The notes: generated by a model not told the origin, from the letters alone. DNA of 64,000 bases from Blastomussa wellsi (GCA_947652115.1 OX393566.1:25362307-25426306), one strand, 5' to 3'; counted from the first letter of the stretch, positions 39,001-49,645 are shown. Numbers and translations are program-made.

Positions 39001-40753
39001 CGGACTAAACCGGCATAAAAATAAAATTGAAAGAACAAATATTTAAATGAAATAGTTTCAAAATTGAATTGTACCTCTTTGATATAAACTCTCGTTGCAC
39101 CAGCGTCCTCTTTAGGATCGTAATAAAACGCTCTCCAAACGAATAACCCAGTCATCAACAAAGACACAGCAATAAAAAGCACCAAACAGACAGACAGCTG
39201 CCGTATTCTTTTCGAATACCCTGGCACCATTCTGCTGTCTTTGGTGAAGTGATCTGGAAGGAAGCCTATCGTGCTGGCACTCTTCGGCAGCGCGCCCAAA
39301 CAGATTTCATCACTGCCGGAAAACCTTGCCTCGTAAACATTAAAGGACATCTGCGACTCCGCTCCTGGGGACTGGGGCGATTCCGGCTCGAATTTTGACA
39401 GCTGGCCGTCGGCGTGGGGGTCTGGGTGCAACTGTACTTGAGCCAGCCTGAATGTTGGTTTCTTGTTATCTGGTGACTTTGAAATAAAATTGACTTTATG
39501 AGGCCTGGATCGAGACCTTGGATTTCAACTTATGCTTGTCTGTACCTTCAAAACTCTCTTCTTGTGTGACCAAACAAATAACAACAGATATATAAGCAAA
39601 TAAATACACAAAATAAATAGTGAAACTAAATATTAATAAAAAGGTGCAAACAAGCATATTACACATTTTCATCAGTTTTCTTGGCTACTTATAGCCTTTT
39701 ATGCTTTCGTATTTTTCTTCGATCATTGAACGCCTGGAAAAATCCCAAGCGAACTGGACACCAGCGTAAAACGGGAGGCGCGACGTGGGTTCTTTGGCGT
39801 TGTTTTACGTTGAAAACCACAGAGGTACATAGCCGGTGAACATTCTATTAGTTTTCCAGAAATTTCCTTTGTTGTCCTTTAAAGAAGAATTTCATTGCCA
39901 AAAGCTATCAAATAACGTAACTTTAATGATCTGTTAAACGCCTGTTATGTAGATTCCTGTTGGGAGCAATCAAATTTATTTCTTTCAAACTCTGACTGTG
40001 CGACACGCAAACTACAAATTAACCCTGTTATTCGCACCACTAAACTTGCGATGCCTATGGATTGAATTATTTCTCCTGCAAATTAACACAAGACACAACT
40101 AAGCCATTTATTTGAATTTGCTATTTTAGAGTTACATAAAACTTACAGTAACATACGATTAAATGAATATAGACTGAAGAGGAACAAGACATTTAATATT
40201 CGTGATTCTTTAAAACAAATAGAAAAGTTCTTCATTCGCCACCCAGAAAATTTTTTGATCTCAGATTATTTTAGTTCCAAACAAGAGGATACGACTGAAG
40301 TGAAAAAAGGGTTATGCCATTGTGTTAAATGTACGCAAAACTGAAATCTTATTATCGCCAAAATAGTTCTTTTGCATGTTCACTTTCAGATTGGCTTATT
40401 TCACCCTCCCCTTGAAATCGTATTCTAAATGCACTTGTAACATTGCATCAGGAACTAATTTCTAAAGTTAAAAAGATTTGAGAACAGCAGAATGGTTCCA
40501 ACGGCAATAGAAGAGTTTCACATAAACGAGGCTAGAAGGCGAATTCTGAGCAAATGTCATAACATGCATATGGCCTGCCAAAACAAGAGACAGTAAATTA
40601 TAATGGAAATTTTGCCATCGGTTAATTAAAATAGAAACAAAGTAAAACTCCTGTACTCACAAGTAACTCGACCAAAACTCGCCGTGGCCTCGCCTTCGTC
40701 TTTTCAAGGTTTCTGTCCGTATTGTTAATTGTTTTTAGGCTCCCGTTTTCCAT
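27064..40753 (-). CDS. Membrane-anchored serine beta-lactamase-like protein B (LACTBL1-like)
   Basis: Twelve exons join in phase: 40661-40753, 39075-39476, 35228-35368, 34052-34195, 33173-33294, 32218-32370, 31404-31532, 30440-30554, 29322-29400, 28795-28932, 28080-28183, 27064-27405. They encode 653 residues. The tail (1-125) has KARPRR (20-25) and SASTIGFLP (97-105); the membrane segment is about 126-146; the linker includes a predicted helical stretch (SEIEEQLQKV); then comes the beta-lactamase-like domain. Motifs are SVTK (Ser254, Lys257), YSN (351-353) and NPAGG (419-423); the place of the (K/H)TG motif reads YGY (491-493). Intron positions and phases match gene A from the tail/linker junction onward, so the two arose by tandem duplication. 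The first exon (donor CTT|GTGAGT) is inferred because the 39075-39476 exon has no in-frame ATG at its start. Substrate unknown. Confidence 0.86.
27448..27497 (+). repeat. (ATC)n microsatellite
   Basis: About 16 ATC/ACC trinucleotide units directly beyond the acceptor of the last exon of gene B, in its intron. Confidence 0.9.
29727..29800. repeat. Interspersed repeat (copy 1, pair with 58765-58845)
   Basis: GATTGACATTTGATTC and CTATGTCTTCAAAGAAAAGT are shared with 58765-58845 at equal spacing. Family unknown; it lies in an intron of gene B. Confidence 0.6.
31720..31845. repeat. Foldback repeat with 35-base arms
   Basis: The left arm 31720-31754 (AGTTAATCGGGGCGAAACGA...) and right arm 31811-31845 (...TCACCCCGATTAACT) are inverted copies, with inner GAAAGTTTT/AAAACTTTC pairing. 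It lies in an intron of gene B. Confidence 0.8.
32500..32640 (+). repeat. Tetranucleotide repeat (GATC/AATC)n
   Basis: Runs of GATC, AATC and ATTA units form a decaying simple repeat. Open frames across it are artefacts of the repeat. Confidence 0.9.
33374..33470. repeat. Imperfect hairpin repeat
   Basis: CAGACCCTGAG...CTATATAGGGG and its imperfect inverse (CCTATATACGG...GAGACTCAGGGACTG) surround GAAGCCCCTATT. It resembles CGCCCTAGATAGAGG at about 24571. Confidence 0.5.
34350..34487. repeat. MITE with GATATATCAAACAC ends (copy 1)
   Basis: Begins GATATATCAAACACTCGAGA and ends CTCGTGTTTGATATAT, inverted copies. An inner CACATTTCCAAACACC is mirrored by GGTGTTTGGAAATGTG. A second copy lies at 49518-49645. 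It lies in the intron upstream of the SxxK exon of gene B. Confidence 0.85.
35745..35905. mobile_element. Penelope-like terminal fragment with hammerhead-like core
   Basis: Starts with the same ACTGTGGTGCTGCGTCGGTG block as 11141, runs through GGTTTTATCAACTGGG and CACCGTAAAGAGATTCAAG, and ends with the motif in reverse: minus strand 35889-35861 reads GACGAA-GGGC-TAAC-GCTC-GAAA-CGTC. The CUGA box is altered. It lies in the long intron of gene B between 35368 and 39075. Confidence 0.7.
35906..39074. other. Remainder of long intron of gene B
   Basis: About 3.2 kb of AT-rich intron with a poly-A run (about 36787-36806). One minus-strand frame (37593-37360, 77 codons from a true ATG) contains TVHSGSYTILRQTAP and FVNPARKPIYYKWK, which look protein-like, but I could not assign a family or splice it into gene B. 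Confidence 0.4.
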
Positions 40754-41486
40754 CACGTCACTGCACTGTATGTCGATTCTGCTCCCCGCAAAGAAATGTT
40801 TCAGGCCTAATTGCGAAAACAGGTTTAGTTGGTGGCAGTAAACAAGACTATCAGATTATATGTGGCCATTTGTCGCGATGCTCAAGTACGTGGACTGCAC
40901 CACATAAGTTTTCTAGTGCTTTTAAAATACAGAATTTCTACCATTTCTACCATTTTTTCACGTACCGAAATCGAATGAGGCAAACACACCACAAGGAGGA
41001 TGTGCAAAATGCCCACCATTTTTGAAGATGTTTGCGAAGATGTTTTTTACGAGTAATACAAGAGGAATCGTATTCTTGCTTGAGGCCATAATTAATTGCG
41101 AATTTGCCGGTTTGCTTTGAGAAAGGTTAGAAATTAATGAAAAATAACATTTGTTTGTTTGTGGGGTAGTTCGGCTCAAGTGTTAAGTGCTTTGTTAAGT
41201 TGTTGTTCAGCGGGAGTTTTGGCAGCGATTTTGGAAATTGAGTATTCATGGCTCGAAGAGAACGATCTGAATGTGACAAAGATACTCAAAGCGACTACAG
41301 TAGGTACTTGACAACAAAAAATAAGCCTTCGTGTTAGCAAAAATAAATTACTCATCACTTTCTGGCCTGGGAATACCTCCAAAAGAGCTCAAGGTCTGTA
41401 ATCAATACTTTTCGATCGCTGATTGAGAAATATGGTTGTGTCGATGGTTGAAACTAACAAAAGAAGGCAACGAGAAATATTGCACC
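40754..41486. promoter_or_regulatory. Putative divergent promoter region
   Basis: This 733-base gap separates the first exon of gene B (minus) from the candidate 65-residue gene (plus). It should hold both promoters if both models are right. I see no distinctive motif. Confidence 0.3.
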
Positions 41487-43369
41487 ATGGCGGCTATGGC
41501 GTCACAAATAGCCAAGGGTTACGAGGTGAGCTGATCAGCTCTTTACCAATTACATTCATGAGAATATTGTACTTTATCATAATACTTCAAAATTAATTAA
41601 ATCAACCCACCCACGAAGTTGTGTGGTTGCGATTCAGTCCGAAGTCCATGTATCATTCATTTCATTACGAAGTTGTTAATGAAGTGAACTAATTGACTTT
41701 TCATACACTGTGATGAATTAGCTTCTGAGTTATTTAGCTATAAGAAAAAACATTGGACCAGCCTGACAAAACAGCGCCTTGGACCGTACCTAATGAGTTT
41801 TGTAAAGAAAAAGTCAAATTTGTAGTCTGTGCTCCGCGAAAACTTGACTATTTCTTCATAATTAAAACTCATGGGCCTAATTCGCGTGGCGGCCATATTG
41901 GTCATAGACAATGGACCTCGTACCCCGAACCTCGAGTTGAAATTAAATGTTTGGGAACGAGTTTCCGCGTGGCAAAACAAGAGTTTTAAATCCCTCGGGT
42001 CTCAACATGGCCGCCGTGTGATTACGGCCAATTATGGGTCCGGTCCTATTTTTTTCCGCGTGTAAACGACTTTTAAATATTGTTCATGGTTTCTTCTGAA
42101 CAAATGGCATTGTCCCAGCCCTTGTCTGACGTTCTGACGTTTTACCAATAACTGAAAACCGGGAAATCAATAGTATCTCAAGTTCTCGACTAATTTCACT
42201 TGTGAGTAGTAAAACGCAAACTGCTGTACATAGCGTAATGTCAGATCGGGTACCCATGGCTAACGGAACATGGAATGTCTGTTCGGAAGACCTATTGTTT
42301 TCATAAGTGACATGTCGCCTTTACTTGACTACGAGTAACCTTTTCTTTCTTAATCCGTTGAGCCCGCAAACTACGCGCGGCCATATTTATTCGCTTCACA
42401 CTCGACGTACTAAGGAAAAAAGGGCTTCTCGTAATGCCCATGTCCCGGGACCCTTGTAATAGCTGTCGTTTTCGGGGGATAAAAATGCTGTTTTTGGGTA
42501 CGGGAGAACACCAGCTACGGCAAAAAGAGAAAATAAGATTTCGTCCCTTAAAAGTTCGCCGGCGCTATACTTGAATACATCTAACAACCCGCACAGAACA
42601 AACTGTGTTAATTTACACAAATGCCCCGTTTACTAGTAAAAGGCCGTAAACGATATGAGATAAAAGAACAATGATCGATTTCCCTCGTTGGGTGCCTCTT
42701 TTACATGTCTGCTGGTGGAGTTAGACAGTATCTAGTATGAACATATTCGCAGCCTCTCTCGATCGCACCGTCTCTAGATCAGTTACATCTTATTTAAAAC
42801 AAATAACGAATGTATTTGAATCTTAGCAGTTCACCGAGTGGCACAATAAAACTATTGTTAGAATAATTGAAGCGTGCTTACACGAGCGAATTAAAATTGA
42901 TATTGTGTCACACGCGCGCGAACTGAAAATACTAAACCAGAGCACTGAAATAAAATCAAATGAAGCTAAATTTTCAAAACTAAACAGCTGTAGAGTTATA
43001 CTAACCTGCGATCAGGCATTTTGGAAGTAGGGAGTGAGGGCATGATCGCAGCCTAGAGTTACTTAACATACTGATTCCAACCAACCTTCATAACTTTACC
43101 ATTTTCCTCCACTTGCTGGAAGACGAAATGCTCATTTCTCACATTACGAACTAAAATAGCTGCAGACATTAATTTTGACGCGTTTAAACTCAGGCAGAAC
43201 TAAACGGCATATATTGTGCAACGCCATTTCCGCTCGTAGTCAAGCTGCGCGTTCGTTTTGCAGTTCTTCTCCGGCTGTTACTTGGCAGTGGTATCGCTGT
43301 ACAACTTCCCTCATCAATCAATATCGGAACCGTATCAAATGTCCCTTAAACTAGCTACCTTAAAGATTG

Positions 43370-43427
<58 letters not shown>

Positions 43428-44437
43428 TATACTCAAGCATGGTCGACTCTGGATTGACATTGCTGTTGCCAGACTGTGGAATATTCATTATTCCACTGTT
43501 CTGGCTGTCATCGAGAACATAAAATATTCTAGTTACCTTTATTGTCTACATCTGTTTTCACTTTTCTGAAAATACACGCCCGACGTCGGTTCGCGCCCGA
43601 CGTCGATTCACAGGACTGTCAATCCCCGAATCCCTTTTTGAAACGTGCACACAAGGAATCATGGTAGTTGTCATTCTCGCCTCCAGAGGCTACGATTCGT
43701 TTGGTCAACACCAAGGAATCGAGACCTCTGGCCGCAACCAAATTGTGAGCATGCGTAGAAAACTCGTTTTGTAGCTTTCAGCCAATCAGATTTGTCAGAT
43801 TTAACTTTGTGCATGCGTGGAGTGACGAGAAGTCCGTGAATTGCGGACTTCCGGTGTTGGACCTACCCAGAGGTCGCGATTCTTGGTGCTGACCAAAAGG
43901 ATCGCGGCCTCTGGGTACGAGAATGCCGAGTAGTTGTATTCGTCACGCGCATGACATCTTGGGGTCTGCACTACCTCGGTTTTCATGGTCCGCTGTAAGC
44001 ACTGCGCTATTGATTTTTGGGGCTAGAGGCATTGTTGTGACGTATTGTTTCAGAACCAATGACATGTCTCGTACCGAGAGATAGCCCAATATTTCGTCAG
44101 CACGTGCCTGACGAACTATTGGAAATATGCAACTGTGTTTAGTAACTATAATATGAGCGTTGGTATATTTAACAACTATTCACCGAAGTAGAGGTGGCTG
44201 GTAGTGGACATTTACCGAGCCGGGAATTTTACTATATCCTAAAACAGTGAGATAATGATTATAAAATGATCATTTTAGTTGTACGACTTCGACAGTGTAG
44301 TGCAAGAATTGGACAGGCCAGTACAGCGTGCGTACCCATATTGTACCTTATTGTTACTCAGGGAAACTAAATTTCTCAAAAATGAAAGAATCATTTCGCA
44401 GGACTTATACCCACTGACACCAACAAAGCATGTTTAG
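41487..44437 (+). CDS. Candidate 65-residue protein (two exons)
   Basis: Exon 1 is 41487-41525: ATG, 13 codons (MAAMASQIAKGYE), then a strong donor GAG|GTGAGC. Exon 2 is 44279-44437: acceptor CATTTTAG, then 52 codons ending at TAG. The join is phase 0 and reads IAKGYELYDFDSVVQELDR across and after the junction, then RAYPYCTLLLLRETKF. It looks like an ordinary soluble small protein, with no signal peptide or membrane segment. I do not recognise the family. Exon 2 could instead splice onward from an internal GT (for example GCCA|GTACAG), making a longer protein. The second exon rests on one acceptor and an open frame, so this needs transcript support. Confidence 0.4.
43003..43056. repeat. Short repeat with GCGAT/ATCGC ends (copy 2)
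   Basis: AACCTGCGATCAGGC...GTGAGGGCATGATCGCAG matches 16143-16197. Confidence 0.55.
43373..43430 (+). repeat. (TTA)n microsatellite
   Basis: About 19 TTA units, nearly perfect. The tyrosine-rich frame across it is an artefact. Confidence 0.95.
43683..43731. repeat. Hairpin repeat (copy 1)
   Basis: CCAGAGGCTACGATTC and GAATCGAGACCTCTGG are inverted arms around TTTGGTCAACACCAAG. A close relative follows at 43865. Confidence 0.7.
43865..43916. repeat. Hairpin repeat (copy 2)
   Basis: ACCCAGAGGTCGCGATTC and GGATCGCGGCCTCTGGGT are inverted arms around TTGGTGCTGACCAAAA; same family as 43683. Confidence 0.75.
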
Positions 44438-45481
44438 TTAAACCATGCAGGTTCATCAAAATGACAATTAGCAAAAGGAAACTGACTGTAAGATGGAATT
44501 TTACATAGGATTCTGGTAAGCTCTAACTTTTGCTTTCACTGTGCTAAATTTGAAGTGACAAGATTATCAGTTTATAGTAACTTCTCTGACCAAAACAATT
44601 TTAAATGTTAAACTTTTTTTAGCTTCGGTGTGAATGTGATATTAAACTCTGATTTGACAGGGAATAGGGGCGATTATTAAAAGCTAAGGAGCTCACTAAA
44701 TTTCCCAAAGAGTTTCCAAGTGTTGCCCCGTCTCTGTCAATCCGGTACTCAAGATTATAGAATCGGCGCTGCTGATTTTAATTTAACAATGAAGCTTAAA
44801 AAAGGCCTTTGGCTCGGACGTTGAGGGTAACTTCGTTCCACGCCATGACGTTAATAAATTGATTTATTGAATTGATTGCTACAGAATTAAAAAAAGAGGG
44901 TTTTATTATAAGGGTTAAAAAATTTGGGGCGTCCATTCAAGTAGCCTGCAAATAAAGCTATCCTTCTTCGCACGATGGGCGTTTTTTCGTCCCTCAGGCC
45001 CGGAGCGAAGTGGAACGGCTATATTCGCAGACTACCATTCAAGGATTTCAGCAATTTTCGGGTCTTCGAAAGCAACAACGATGGACGACAAGATCAGTTC
45101 ACTTTGCCATATCTTTGATTCTTTATTTGCAGCATTCAATGATTAGTCTAAAGGCTTTACATGCCGAGTTAAAAACTGTTATATGACACATTTAAAAACT
45201 AAATTATAGTTTCAATTTTGAAACTCTAGAATGACAATTTTACCTTTGACACATTTATTTACCATTTTCTTCTAATTAACTGATTAGGCACACCAGTCGT
45301 ACGTTATTGACCGCGGAAAGATTTAAACAGCCCAGTCTTCAAAGCAGCTAATCACCAAAATACAAGTAATTATTTTCTCTACGGAATATCTAGAGTGTTT
45401 GGATCATTTTGAAGAACTGCAAATAAATTATACTTTTTATTCCACCCAGAGTCCTTTGGCTCGCGAGGTTGAATTTCCCCG
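44438..45481. other. Spacer with no recognised feature
   Basis: AT-rich sequence. A 48-codon minus-strand frame (45525-45382) overlaps its right part, but it is out of phase with the small secreted gene and is not claimed. Confidence 0.4.
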
Positions 45482-46659
45482 TCACTGATTGGCTTCCATT
45501 TGATTTCGCTCTCCCGCTTCATCATCTGTGAAACAACAACGTAACATCAACGGAAAAAAACCATTTCTGGTGAAGTACTTAAAAGCGGTTTCAATCTGAC
45601 TAAGCTTTGAAGTTGGTCAAGAAAAAATATTGACTATTTGTTAGCCAATGAAACGAAACACGCTGTCTTTCATTAGAACATAGGTTACATGTAAAACTAA
45701 TACCAGTCTTGAGATTACGCCCAACGTACCCACGTTTTCCCGCGTTACACACTTTCATAACCGTCGCAATTTAATCCTTATACTTTAATTTGACTTTGAT
45801 TCGCACAACCAGCTGGAGTGCAATATTTTCAACCCATGTAGGGTTTTTTTTTTGCAGGATTTCTGTTTTGTTTTTGGACTCCTCCTTCCTCTCCCCCTTC
45901 ACATTCCTAATGGCGCATCCGTTAATACTATGTCACTGGTCTTTATACTCCACTCTTTCGAAGTTTTTAGATAGATTGTATATCGAAATTAAACTACGGG
46001 AAAACGGCGAAATACCGCAAAAATAGTTATAATTAACAAATAAGGAAGCCTAAGCCATGTATATACTGTCATAAAACACGACGGGCATTTGAGAACATCC
46101 AGAGTGTTTTATGACAGTATAATACATGGCTTAGGCTTCTTTATTTGCTTTATGATATAGATTTTATACGGCGCAAGTAAAAACAACAAAACACGCACGA
46201 TCGATAAACTCAAGCAGTTTAATTTCGCTTCTTCTACTTTATTCTCAAACTTAGAATCTTCCTCGACAATTTCTGCAGCTTTACTTCTAGAAGGTAAATA
46301 GAAAACAGTGGGAGAGCCAATCAGATTCCCGGATTTCCAATAGAACACAGCTGAGTTTCTACTAAAGCTGTATAAATGACGGTTATGGATATCTTTGTTT
46401 CAATTCAATAAATTATAAATCGGTTTGAAGACAGTTAAATCAATAATGTGTTTCCATTCAACCTACCGTTACTTTCCTGAAAGAAATAAGGATCTTGTAA
46501 AAATCTGTTGTAGGATCGTATCCCCTGACCGCTGTCTTTTTTTCCGTTTCGAATCATGCGACGTTCATTCCATTTACGCTGCGCCTCGGAGTTGCTTAGC
46601 AACAGAGAGCAGAGAAACAGGACTAACAGGAAGAGGCAGAGTGGCATGGACGACTTCAT
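45482..46659 (-). CDS. Small secreted protein, 78 residues (two exons)
   Basis: Exon 1 (46467-46659) starts at a true ATG and encodes a textbook signal peptide (MKSSMPLCLFLLVLFLCSLL, then LSNSEA, likely cut after Ala) followed by a basic stretch (RKWNERRMIRNGKK). It ends in phase 1 at donor AACG|GTAGGT. The best in-phase acceptor (TTGTTTCACAG, exon edge 45525) gives a 14-residue acidic tail (DDEAGERNQMEANQ) and TGA at 45482. The mature chain would be about 52 residues, mixed-charge and cysteine-free. The same exon read in another phase stays open for 48 codons, so the C-terminus is uncertain. It could be a secreted peptide precursor (RK, RR and GKK are possible processing sites). Unrecognised family. 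A possibly related gene starts at 63369. Confidence 0.55.
46038..46145. repeat. Foldback repeat with 42-base arms
   Basis: The left arm 46038-46079 (AAATAAGGAAGCCTAAGCCA...) and right arm 46102-46145 (...TGGCTTAGGCTTCTTTATT) are nearly perfect inverted copies around a 22-base loop. It lies in the intron of the small secreted gene. Confidence 0.85.
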
Positions 46660-46740
46660 GATGTTGGTATCGCAGGTCTAGACGAAAAATATATGGCAAA
46701 GATAGAGGTGATTAAGCATTAAGCGGGCAACTTCTTGTCA

Positions 46741-46893
46741 GGGGGGTTGGGGGGGGGGGGGGTAGGGAGCGGTGAACCATTTGCCCAAAATATTCTCCCA
46801 AGTCAGTGCCTTGCCCAAATTTCTCTTGCCGCCCAAAAAATCTAAGTTGCCAAAAACTTTGAGACTGCAACCCTTCCCCCGTCCCGTACGCCC
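46741..46893. repeat. Poly-G / CGTACGCCCAT repeat (copy 1)
   Basis: Begins with a G-rich run and ends CCCGTACGCCCATTAC. Internal TTGCCCAAAT, TTGCCGCCC and CTGCAACCC blocks resemble 50281-50430 (TTTTGCCAAG, ACCCCACTCCCCGGC, GCCCGTACGCCCATG). Family unknown. Confidence 0.5.
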
Positions 46894-49099
46894 ATTACAA
46901 GATGCCTATCTTAGATATGTTAATCTCTCCGTACTCCATTTCAGCTGTTCAGACCAGACTTTATCACTGGGTACACTGAAAAGGGCTTCAAAATTCTCAA
47001 AATCGCACTTTTATAGATGAATACTAAAAATCAGGATAAAAATGGGTTCGTAGGAGAACTGTACGTGATCCTTGACCATAGCATGCAAACCATACACCCT
47101 GACTGGGGCCACCGGGTATATAGCTGTATTAAGGAAACTCCCCGTTTCCCCTGGGGTGCTGAAAAAAATAGCAAAAAGGAAAAGAATGGTGAAAAACAAA
47201 TTAAAACTGCAAATTGATGATTCATCGAGCTACCCTGTGTAATGTTGAACTGTTCTGAATTAGTGAGAACTATCCGACCCGACTGGTCCATTCATGAAGA
47301 GAACTTTCATAGGCGTACGGGCCTGCAGCCCTCCCCCTCCCCCAAAATTATGGGCAACTCAGATTTTTTTGGAATCGGAACTGTGCGAACAGAAATCCTA
47401 AATCATGGATTGCATTTACCTTTCTGATGACGTTTTATAGAAATTAGGGAAAATTCTCAAAAGAAAGATTTTTTCATGTTTAAAAATACTGTTGTCCTGG
47501 CCAGGCCAGTCCTGATCAATCGTTTCAATGGAAAATCTAAAAAGACATTTTCCGACAAATTGGCCTTTAATTAACTTTGGGCGAATGCTGAATTAAATAG
47601 ATTCCAAGAAACAAAAATCAACTGAAAAAGTAATTAAAAGTACATTTTATTTGCAAGACAGATTTTAATTTCTCCAATTCTTGAATTCGTTTGTTATTGT
47701 TGTATTTGGTAAGATTTCATAAAATTTCTATCCAACAGTTTGGAACCTGAAGTTAAAGAAGACAGAAAAAAAACAGGAAAGGACAACTCAAGGGAACAAC
47801 TTACTTGGTTGTACTGTAAACAAGCGATTAACAGAATTATATCACCGGAGATAAGGTGCCAAACATCAGCAGTTCGACGAAAACTTATTATAATCATATT
47901 TATTCTTGAGCCTTTATATAAACCAAGATGGCATGTCGGCAGTTGCTTTGTGACACAATAGAACTAAGTCTACTTAAAGAAGATTTATTAAATTAATCTC
48001 CTGAAAAATTCAACGCTTCTCTCTAATAAAAGACACAATGGAATTTCTAGTCCTGTGACTAGCCTCGTCGTAGTTGTCGAGAGTTATGCTAGCTGCTCTG
48101 AATTCCTTTGCGTTTAAATCCGTCTGTATTTTTCCACACGGTTTTATTTTTCGGTTGCTAATTGTATTTAAAAAAAATAAGCTTTAGGAGCCTTAACCAG
48201 ATTTTCAAGAACGTCAGGTAGTTCCGGGGCATTTAAAATTAAGTACGCGATGTTGAAATCCTGTGAAAGGATTCACAGCAATTAAGATTACGTTAAATTT
48301 TTCACTGAGTTTAAAAACATATAACGTTGGGGTCAAATCATAAACCTTGTAAGAGCTGCTTTGGAAAATGTCAATTTACAAAATGCGCTCAAATTGACAT
48401 CCACTTTGCTGAGAGCGGCACTGTTACAAAATCAGTTCCAATGATCGCGTAATTTAGCACGTGCTTGGGGACACACTGACCCTGTGTCAGCTTTACTGAC
48501 TGAATTGAAAACAATTGGATCTATATAACGCCAATACTCAAAACACTTTCTCTGATCCTGCACTGAGAAAATCACTCAGATTATTATTACCAATCCATGG
48601 TCAAATTACAAAGCGCCCGGAGTAGGATTTTTAATTCACATTTTGGCCCTGTCCCGAGACGTCACGCTCCATGCCCAGCCAGTTGCTAAGCTTTATGGAC
48701 TCATTCAAGTATCGTATCTTATGGAATTAGTAATATTCCATTCTATGAGTTACACAAGTTCTTCTTGTACCAGACAGTAATTCACAAGGGAAAACTCCAA
48801 TTCAAATTTTAGTCATTTCTTTTCACTGTTCTGAATAAGTTTGGAAAGAAAACTATTTAGCCGGACAAAAATTTACGAAATCCATCTGAAAACTGTCATC
48901 GAGGGTGACGACAATCATCGGATTTCCTGAACGTTCTTGATGAAATACATTGTAAGCCTTATATAGTTATTGCGTTGTGTGAATTATTTCCTGAATCAAA
49001 ACCACTCAGTGTGGGAGAAAATTAAAGATTTAGGCTAGACGTGACTTAGGATTACACGCTCCTTGGTTACTTGAGCTATATGAATTTGTGTTTTTATTT

Positions 49100-49128
49100 G
49101 GGGGGGGGGGGGGGGGAGGGGGGAGGGA
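49100..49128 (+). repeat. Poly-G tract
   Basis: Nearly 30 bases of G with one A; quadruplex-prone. Confidence 0.9.
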
Positions 49129-49517
49129 AGTTGCTAAGCTAGAGTCGTTAAGCCCCTTCGCAAGGATTTATGCGTTTTATCAGTTAAGTTTTTTCGTTGC
49201 TAAATATATTGCTATCAACAAATATATTGTAAAACACAAATCAAATGCATAATGAGAATGTTAAAGTATTTCTTATTCAATGAACAGTTCACTAGTGTAA
49301 AACACCTGACATTGGTAAAAGCATTATTTACAGAATGACTGACAATCAATTAAAAAAAAATTAGTTCTTTTAACATAACCAACTTTCGAGTGAGTAACAT
49401 AACTAGTTTCTTTACTGGAAATTGGTTGACTTGCATAATGTCAAATAATTCGTGATACCCGGTCTTGGCATAGATTTTATTTCTCCGCTTACTCCTTAGT
49501 TTTGTTTCGATTGAGAA

Positions 49518-49645
49518 GATATATCAAACACTCAAGACAGTGTTTCATCGGCTATCCAAACACCTAGAAGTTCGTCAAAAATACTCTGCTGTTCGTCGTC
49601 ACAGTGTTGAACTCTCTTCTCGGTGTCTATCGTGTTTGATATATT
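49518..49645. repeat. MITE with GATATATCAAACAC ends (copy 2)
   Basis: GATATATCAAACACTCAAGA...CAAACACCTAGAAGTTCGTC...CGTGTTTGATATAT matches 34350-34487 block by block. Confidence 0.85.

Noticed and set aside
43258..43569. 103-codon frame with a long tyrosine run
   Set aside because: It is produced by the (TTA)n microsatellite.
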